DNA of 64,000 bases. Source: Oscheius tipulae (taxonomy: Eukaryota > Nematoda > Chromadorea > Rhabditida > Rhabditidae). A program made the translations under genes and the position numbers. The notes beneath the pieces are model-generated. The model had not been told where the DNA came from. It saw only the letters and a program-made list of their open reading frames with translations, and searched no databases. Position 1 is the stretch's first letter; each line of letters starts with the position of its first letter. Below are positions 57,338-64,000 of this stretch, piece by piece. Location: positions 8,618,001 to 8,682,000 of the forward strand of contig JASJZH010000004.1 of NCBI GenBank assembly GCA_037178975.1. The letters run 5' to 3'.

Positions 57338-57453
57338 GGAAAAAGTATCAAATTATATAACTTCGTTGTTGGCGAAGCTGAAAATAATAATTCGCAGCGA
57401 CTGGGTCTTGTTTCTAAAAGTGCTTATAGCGAATATAAAAAGCAAAAAGATTT

Positions 57454-57527
57454 TGCCGCCAGCAGGGGTCGAACCTGCGACCTTGGGCTTATTAGACCCA
57501 CGCTCTAACCGACTGAGCTATGGCGGC
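57454..57527 (-). tRNA. tRNA-Ile (AAT)
   Basis: A 74-nt cloverleaf on the minus strand. The acceptor stem is GCCGCCA/TGGCGGC. The D arm is GCTCAGTCGGTTAGAGC. The anticodon stem-loop TGGGTCTAATAAGCCCA has anticodon AAT. The T arm is CAGGTTCGACCCCTG. Intronless. Confidence 0.95.
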
Positions 57528-57772
57528 TGCTGCCAACCGAAAAACGACAGTCAACAAACTTCAAGACTGGTCAGGATACTAGTTTTCCGCTCTTTTTCTC
57601 GCCGGTTTCCGATAACATTTGGGTTTTTTTGGGAAAAACAGGTTTAGATTAGGTTTTCTGGAACCAAACGTGACGCAAATGTTTGTTATTCGAAAGACAT
57701 GTAGACTGTTTTCGTCGTCTGTGGTTCCCTCTGTGAGAAAATAGCAACACTGCCACCATTCATTCTATGAGA

Positions 57773-58188
57773 ATGTCCGTCTCGAAAACTTTTCTTCCCG
57801 TTCTTTCACGTTTTCCCACTATTTCTACACGCCGATTCCTTGCTACACAGCACATGCATTCCAGTCTGAGTTTCGACCACGATCACAACATGGTAACTTT
57901 CTTATTGTCACTCACGTTTATTTTTTACAGAATGCAGCAGATCTGAGAAAGTCCGGTTTCCATCTTCATGACCAAAACGAGGAAGAAGCGGCAGTCAGCT
58001 GGAAAGAAGCTCTTGTTGCCAGTAGGGAGAGAGCTGACCCGAAGAAGATCACGGCCATGGGTGCCATGCTGGTGGTAGACGTCTGCCTTCTAGCCTTTTT
58101 GTGGCAGTCCTTCAAGCATTACTTTTTTTCTAAAAACAAAATTATTTCGGATGAACCATTGGGAAAGCGAGAGTACATTACTTCCTGA
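57773..58188 (+). CDS. Small single-pass mitochondrial-type protein (about 125 aa), unnamed
   Basis: Two exons (57773-57892 and 57931-58188) joined in phase. The N terminus MSVSKTFLPVLSRFPTISTR followed by RFLATQ is rich in Arg, Ser and Thr without acids, like a mitochondrial presequence. A middle part DLRKSGFHLHDQNEEEAAVS precedes one membrane segment (AMGAMLVVDVCLLAFLWQSF) and a short Lys-rich tail ending GKREYITS. Size and layout resemble accessory subunits or assembly factors of respiratory complexes. No specific family is recognised. Confidence 0.7.
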
Positions 58189-58312
58189 TTTTGTGGTATT
58201 CCTCTCTATTTATTATTCCTGTTTCCTATGGAAATTGTATATAAACTGTCAAAAACTGTTGTTTGAGGAAAGAACAAAGGAAATAGTAAAATGAAAAAGA
58301 AAAAAAAGTTTA

Positions 58313-58384
58313 TGGAGATATGGGGAATTGAACCCCAGACCTCTCCCATGCTAAGGGAGCGCTCTACCACTGAGCTATATCCCC
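58313..58384 (-). tRNA. tRNA-Ala (AGC), second copy
   Basis: Its reverse complement is identical over 72 nt to the tRNA-Ala at 39107-39178, including the G-U pair in the acceptor stem. Both copies are preceded by CGTT. Confidence 0.96.
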
Positions 58385-58818
58385 AACGAAGACGTTTCAA
58401 ATTTCGTAGGTGGACATGATGTCAGGGGACAGGTTCCCGCGAAAGAAGTCCAGGAATCGGGTTTCGCTCCCTAGGGGTTCGAAAGGACGGCTCTTGTTTA
58501 CCCAAAGCGCAGCTTACCGTCCCCTACTGAACCCCAAACTGACTGGCAGTTCTAGTCTAGGAGGAACGAACGGTTTCAATCCAGTTTGGAAAGACCAGAC
58601 TTTATGGCAGATGTTTTCGGCAACGGAAATAGTTTAGAAGAGACATTTTGAGCTGACGAGACCGCACGGGAAAGACTGACGCTGAAAACCCGGACGAATG
58701 TTATTGAAAGCATCGTACAGCTAACATGGATCCCATGAAATAGACAAAATCCGAACCGTTTATTGTAAAGCTGCATTTGTACCCGTGTCAAGATGACCTT
58801 CGTCTCATAAAAGTGAAG
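58385..58818. other. Intergenic, nothing recognised
   Basis: Lies between the tRNA-Ala and the 3' end of the DUF229 gene. No RNA or coding feature could be supported. Confidence 0.4.
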
Positions 58819-61800
58819 TTATGCCTCTTCTTTAGTCTTCTCCTCCTTTTCATCCTTTTTCTTTTTTTTACATTCACAGAGCGGAGCTAGCTCTCCCCGT
58901 ACACAATGTCCTCGCTTCCCGTAACTATCCACCCGATCCACTCCACCGATTGTATATTTTCCCGTTTTTGATTTGTTTACCATTGCCTGAAAATAAATTC
59001 TTCATTGAAGTCCTAATGGTTTTACTCTGAACTGGGCCTTGTTATAAGCCTTACTGACTCCTACAGTTACCCAATAGGTACCCGTTTCCTGGACCGGTTG
59101 GTAGCCAGTGATTTCTAGTATCTAAAACAGGATGTTATTTGCAAAATATAGCTACACCTCAGAAAACTTCCAGTTGTAACATAGCTCTGTAGAGTTTGTG
59201 TCTCTCAACTTCTCGTTGACTGATCGTATCAAAGCTTTTCCAACATCAATTGCGTCATCAGATGTTCTGAAACGGAATTCTCCTGCTCTAAAAAGCCGAC
59301 ATGCCTGGTAACATTCTCCATTTGGAAATCACAAATACAGTAGGCGAAAGGAATCGGCAGGGTCTTGCAACTCCTCTCTTGTAGCTTTTGTTGACGTAGC
59401 AAAGATTCTCCTTTTTCCTTCTTATCGTCAATAGGTTTCAAATTGTCGGGACCAGTGTGTGGGAGGAACTGAAAGACAAGACTTTACTAGGTATACTATC
59501 GAAAATGAGAGTCTAGTGGACGGCCTTTTTTTCAGGTCAAGCACACACCTTGGCAATATCTAGCAGTGTTGACCTCGTGTCGTAATGAGTCTGGAGCTTT
59601 TTCGCATTCTCTTTCATCATCCTATGCATCTCTGTCCCTCTCAGTTCCTTCGGTATCGAAATGGACAAGAGTGGGTTGTTTACATCAAGAGCTCCTACTC
59701 TAGTCTTGGTCACTTTTCCAAATCGAAGACCATGATCCCCCATCAGGACTACGAAGCTTTTGTCCATCTGAAACATTCAATGTACTACAATTTTTGGACT
59801 CTATACCTCTTCCTTGTTGTTCAATAGAAACTCATAGAGATCAGTGTCAAGACGGACTGAGCTGCTTTCAAAGTCGTGGCTCTGGAGACTTGTCCAGAAC
59901 CAAGCAAACTTTGGTCTGTCTGTAAATCTTTCTCAATATATCAGTGACCACAAACTACCTTTGTAAGCCTCCATGAATTGATTTAAGTATTTCAGACCGT
60001 CCTTATGCTGGTAGATACAATTGTCTTCTGTGTAGTTATTGTACAGAAGCTTATTGTTTTTGTCCTCGACGTGGATTTGGAAGGGTCTAAAAGTTCAATC
60101 GAGCTGGACTTGATACAATTAATCTTACTGCATCAAATGGTCTGTCGGCTGCTTGTCAAACCCATAACAGTTGGGCCAATTGAGAACTCCTTGAGCCCAG
60201 TCGTCTGCCAGGAAGGTCTGGAACCAGTATTTCCAAAGAACCGGTGAAAACGCTTACAGTATAGCCAACATCGTTGAAGTTTTTAAAAAGAGAGGTCAAG
60301 TTGTCTAGGTAATCGTCGCAGGACTCCTTCCAACCCATGTCAGCATGGAGTGTTGGCAGACCAAAAGCGGTTCTGTCAATTGTTTCGATTTGCTTGCCTG
60401 AAACCATTACCAGTTCAAAACGAAAAAATAGTCCCACCGAACCACAGGGCCATTCCATTAGGGCGACTATTGACTCCAACCTTGTTCACGTAGGGAAAAG
60501 TGACAGCTTCCATGGACTTCTCCAACAGTCTCATAGTTTTTGGGATGTTCCGGTCTGCTTGACTTGTAGCCATAGAATCTACAAGCAGGACGAACACATT
60601 GTAGTGAGGGAATTCTGATTCTTCGACCGTTTTCTCTTCTCTGTAATACACTTAAGTAAAAGAAAATAAGAAAAACTACATGGGTATGATTTGTGTGTGG
60701 AGCATTGCATATTCTGGATCGTCGACTTTAAAGTGATAACACTGGGCTTCGACGATATCACAATCTAGGGTTTCATTCATCTCTTTCCACTTTCCAACGG
60801 TATTCTCGAAGTCGGAGTAGCGGGTGATGCATCTAAAAAAGTTTTGGCATAAATTTAAAAATAGCAGTCAAGTACACACATGGCCAACTTATTTTTTACC
60901 GGTGATACTTTGTAGGTTCAGGGTTGGGGACATCTCTTTTGGAACACATGTTTCGGACCGCTTTAGGGTAGAGAAGTGATCGCGTGTTGCTTATATCAGC
61001 ACCTCTATGGCGGCTGACGTGATGATACGGGTGCGAACGCAGCGATCAGAGAGGCAGACGCGGCTCTCTTTCACTGATCACTATAATGCGAGATACCAAA
61101 GCGGTAAAGCATTTAGGACACATGATTCGAAATACTTTTTGAAAAAACAATGAAGGTTACTGATTACTAAGATAAGCCTTACAACAGACGTGAAACATTT
61201 TTGCGGAAACCAAATAAGTTAAAGCAGATTCGTGTTTTTGTTTCGGTAGTTCAAAACAAACAAAAAATAGAAGCAGTCAAGTTGCTCACATGTTCAGGTT
61301 TGTCTGGACACATCTCTTTTTACCAGATGTTTCGGACCGCTCGGTAAGGGAAAATAGCCCCCAGGCATATATAGTCCATCTGCAGGGGGTGTCTGAATGG
61401 TATGGGTGCGAGGGGGAGATGGGAGGATTGATGAAGGAAAACAAACCGTCCAAAGCAGTCGTAATCCTTATGCTCGGAGATGATTTTGCCATCTTTCAGC
61501 TTGCTAAGGTACTTGAATTTGGTGTTACATTTGTCGTTTTCTCCTGTTCTGGGATCAAAGTACTGAGCTGGTATTCTGTTTACACTTCCTCATAACTTAC
61601 GTATATCACATCCTTGTCCCAGGAATCGTATTTGGGAAGTACACATTGAAATTGTTCTGTGACTGAAGCAAGGTTTCTACTAAAAAATAGACCACAAACC
61701 TTCTGTCTCATTGCTTCCTATCCTCGTAACACTCTTAGGATGTTGAGTCGTAGCGTCTAGGTACAAAATCAGTGAGCTGTTCACATCGTCGTTAAACATA

Positions 61801-61862
61801 AGCATGAAGACAGCCATGAACATGCAGGCACACATTGTAAAGACGGCTGCGTTGAAAACCAT
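58819..61862 (-). CDS. DUF229 family (alkaline-phosphatase/sulfatase-like fold) type II membrane protein
   Basis: The protein starts MVFNAAVFTMCACMFMAVFM, an N-terminal signal-anchor. Next come CVLPKYDSWDKD, FDPRTGENDKC and CITRYSDFENTVGKWKE. The catalytic-fold strand VFVLLVDSMATSQADRN has its metal/nucleophile-region Asp-Ser. Later segments are NSRPNGMALWFG, FGLPTLHADMGWKE, TFLADDW, RPKFAWFWTSLQSHD, SFVVLMGDHGLRFG (metal-binding Asp-His) and NPLLSISIPKEL. The C-terminal domain has CKTLPIPFAYC, FRFRTSDDAID and ILEITGYQPVQ, then a Lys/Glu-rich tail and TAA at 58821-58819. DUF229 proteins are nematode- and insect-expanded ectoenzyme-like proteins with unknown substrate. About ten exons. The intron 61449-60836 carries two snRNA-like promoter copies on the opposite strand. 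Confidence 0.85.
60863..61080 (+). promoter_or_regulatory. snRNA-like promoter copy B in a DUF229 intron
   Basis: AGCAGTCAAG...CACATGG (60863-60882), ACATCTCTTTTGGA, TGTTTCGGACCGCT (core 60954-60962), TATATCA (60992-60998), GGGTGCGA (61029-61036). Gaps are 29 nt (core to TATA) and 30 nt (TATA to GGGTGCGA). Downstream GATCAG and CTGATC (61047 to 61080 region) can close a stem, suggesting a structured RNA. Confidence 0.5.
61272..61440 (+). promoter_or_regulatory. snRNA-like promoter copy C in the same DUF229 intron
   Basis: AGCAGTCAAGTTGCTCACATG (61272 onward; 20-nt core conserved), ACATCTCTTTTT, TGTTTCGGACCGCT (core 61333-61341), TATATAG (61368-61374), GGGTGCGA (61404-61411). Gaps are 26 and 29 nt. 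Confidence 0.5.
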
Positions 61863-62319
61863 CTGAAAAAATGGATGAAGAGTAAAGTGACAAAAACGTA
61901 AGGAGATCTTTTATCTGTCCCTTTTAACTATGGTTGTTTTGAGAACGTCAGCCGTGCTTATCGCAGTGGAAGCTAGACAGCGTGACCGGGACTATGTGGG
62001 CTGTCTACGTAAGGTGGTCGAGATTTTTCTACTGGGTGTCCTGCTTCGAGATGATAAAACCGGAGAATGAGTGACCAAAATTAAAACTTGAGGAGGTTTT
62101 AATGAGGCACCTGCTTGAAAAAAAAAGTCCGATGAATGTGGAGAAAACAGTATAGTTAGAAAGAGTAGTATGAAAAGGCTATGCGTCCCAGTTGAATACC
62201 CGACGGCCACATTCGGAAATTCCCGGTCGATCAAATATCTTCAATGGCTCGTGGCTTTTAGACGGCCACGGTTTATGGTACGGGAAAGGAGAAGGATTCC
62301 ATGGTGGTGGCTACGAGAG

Positions 62320-63347
62320 GGCCCAGTAAAAGCAACACAATAGTGATAAAATCTTCAAAGACCCTATTTTACTGAGGAAGAAACAAGTAGAAAGAAAGTT
62401 GGAAAGAAAAACAACGGTGACCTGCATGGCTGCTGGCATGAATCTAAACAACGCCTTGTTGTTGCTTCCTCCGGGAGGGAAAAGACAATTGGCACCGATT
62501 TTTGCTTGACTTGAGCGAAGATCGAAATCGACCACATGGATCACTACCGGAATAAAATTATCTGACCTTGCCTTCAGACCTGGGAATTATGTGTCCTTGG
62601 CTGTCCTCCACTGTGCCTCGGCTAATTGTTCCTGCGGCAAAAACAACTGTCACCCTTTTGCTGTCTTTCAGCTCTTATTTAGAGGACACAGAGGCTAAGA
62701 GAAAATTGCTCGAAGACCGAGACTGTTTTGACATGTACGACGGAAGAGCCGCTGCAATCACATCAAGTTTCAAAACTGATAGAGCTTAAATGTGTGTAAC
62801 CATTGGTATCTTTAGCGGTAACAAGTTGATAGTTTTTCCACGAAAATCATTGGAGGGTGCAAGGTTAGAAGCTCAAAGGAATGAAGTTGCGTGACTCACA
62901 TCGATCTGATAGCTTTGTGTCAAACACAGGACGAGTCGCGAAGATAATGATAAATTACCCCGAATGACCACCAGGCATCCTCTTTGTACCCTCACACTCG
63001 CAACTAAGTTTTCAAAGACGACTAAAGGCAGCCGGTGGCATGAGACGAGGCTAACAATGGAAATGGCAGCAGGGACGAAGTTCGCCTTTTCTGATATCAC
63101 ATGTTAGTTCAGATGTCTATGTAATACATGAACTGAAGGGTGTTCAAACAAGCCGGATCCCGATGAACATGTCCTGGTTGAAAGGAGCTGTGCCCACGCT
63201 TTGAAGGGTATAACTTATGAAGAGCTCCATAAATCTGATTTTTGATGATTGACTGTACAAAGGATCAGCTTGATTAGCATAACAATCATAGATAGCAGTT
63301 TCCTTTTCATGGCAAAAGTGCAGGACCTTTGCAGAGCTGCTTCTCAT
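62320..63347 (-). other. Unrecognised exon-like pieces of a possible minus-strand gene
   Basis: An ATG at 63347 opens a frame with KVLHFCHEKETAIYDCYANQ and RFMELFISYTLQSVG to about 63148. A frame from about 63076 to 62900 (FVPAAISIVSLVSCHRLPLV) ends at a GTGAGTC donor. Further open pieces (GSSVVHVKTVSVFEQF, DSKRVTVVFAAGTISRG, DNFIPVVIHVVDFDLRSSQ) follow to about 62420. The last two lie one base out of register with no intron-sized gap between them, so either a tiny indel has broken the gene or my model is wrong. No family recognised. Confidence 0.3.
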
Positions 63348-63567
63348 TATTGCTAAGTATGCCGAATTGATGTCCTTGTTGTTTTGACTTTATCCGACAA
63401 GATAAAATCAAGCTTATACTTCGACCGTTTCATTGTTAAACTATAACTGGGAAGTAGAGTAGAAAATTAAGAAACTAACTATGATAGATGATTTCTGTTT
63501 TTTAGTGATTATGCTGTATTGTTATATAATACAGTTGGTGTACAGCAAGTATAAGCTACAAGGTGAA

Positions 63568-63820
63568 AAGCGGTTACAAGTTGTTGCACATGGTCAATTG
63601 CCAATTGTATCTTTGTGGAGTCATATTGCCAAGTTACCTCATTGCCACATTGCCATATTGCCACATAGTCGAGTTGCCAGCATATCTTCTTGACCACGTG
63701 CTCCGGACCGCTCGCCACGCTCGTTATAAAACCAATTTTGTGCGTATACCGAGATGGTGTGGCTGCGAACGCACCGGGATGAGGGCCAGCAGGTATGAGT
63801 TGTCATTCTGTGAGCGCGGC
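63568..63820 (+). promoter_or_regulatory. snRNA-like promoter copy D
   Basis: AGCGGTTACAAGTTGTTGCA then CATGG (63568-63592), CGTGCTCCGGACCGCT (core 63704-63712), TATAAAA (63725-63731), GGCTGCGA (63761-63768). The TATA to GG-N-TGCGA gap is 29 nt as in the other copies, but the core to TATA gap is only 12 nt. Confidence 0.4.
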
Positions 63821-64000
63821 ATCAGAGTTCGGCCAATTAGTTTTTCTCAGTTTATTGAACAACTAATTTTTGGGATTCCTCTATTACATGACAGCCTGCC
63901 CATCTTCAAAGGACTGATTGAATGTCATTCGCTAAAACAGCCACTTGATCAACGGTGATCTGCATCATTACACAAGGCAGCCGGACTATTTATGGCAGCC

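Noticed and set aside
60954-61036. piRNA-type (21U-RNA) promoter interpretation of the TGTTTCGGACCGCT motif
   Set aside because: piRNA promoters lack a TATA box at this spacing and a conserved +1 block. The PSE-TATA-GG-N-TGCGA layout fits snRNA-type genes better. The TGTTTC similarity probably reflects the known relation between the two motifs.
1-64000. CRISPR arrays, operon-type ribosome binding sites, prophage or bacterial genes
   Set aside because: No regularly spaced direct repeats, and gene structure is eukaryotic throughout.

Overview
This is nuclear DNA of a nematode. Most introns are short (about 37 to 60 nt) with GT donors and polypyrimidine-CAG acceptors, and the gene content is nematode-typical: Sra-type chemoreceptors, T20D4.11-like (DUF19) secreted proteins, a GluCl-type chloride channel, a DUF229 ectoenzyme and a Tc5-like transposon. 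I cannot fix the genus. The exon models were assembled by hand from splice signals, reading frame and family resemblance.

Layout. 1-8.4 kb: a minus-strand p190RhoGAP-like gene (GTPase domain, FF region and pseudoGTPase regions; its GAP domain lies off the left edge). One of its introns holds the complete eIF3k gene on the opposite strand. 8.4-13.3 kb: no recognised gene, but a 1.3 kb diverged inverted repeat. 13.3-18.0 kb: two tandem DUF19 genes and a GluCl-type channel, all minus strand. 20.4-38.4 kb: six related chemoreceptor genes. Two are minus, three plus and one minus. The second carries a Tc5-like transposon in an intron and a nonsense codon. 39-58 kb: two identical tRNA-Ala(AGC) genes on opposite strands and a tRNA-Ile(AAT). 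Between them lie a cluster of four intronless micropeptide genes (40.9-46.5 kb), a 9 kb gene-poor stretch rich in diverged duplicated sequence, a secreted class-3 lipase and a small single-pass mitochondrial-type protein. 58.8-61.9 kb: a DUF229 gene. 62.3-63.4 kb: unrecognised exon-like pieces.

Two observations look least like known annotation. (1) The 38-41 residue micropeptide family shares an M-[IF]-H-I start and a C-[DE]-M-E-[SA]-R core. Each copy also has a GGGCGTGG-type box, a TATA box about 100 nt before the ATG, and a related 3'UTR block next to AATAAA. (2) Four dispersed copies of an snRNA-like promoter (a PSE-like CGGACCGCT, then TATA, then GG-N-TGCGA about 30 nt later) sit on the plus strand. 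Three of them lie antisense inside introns of minus-strand genes, which suggests a small structured-RNA family.
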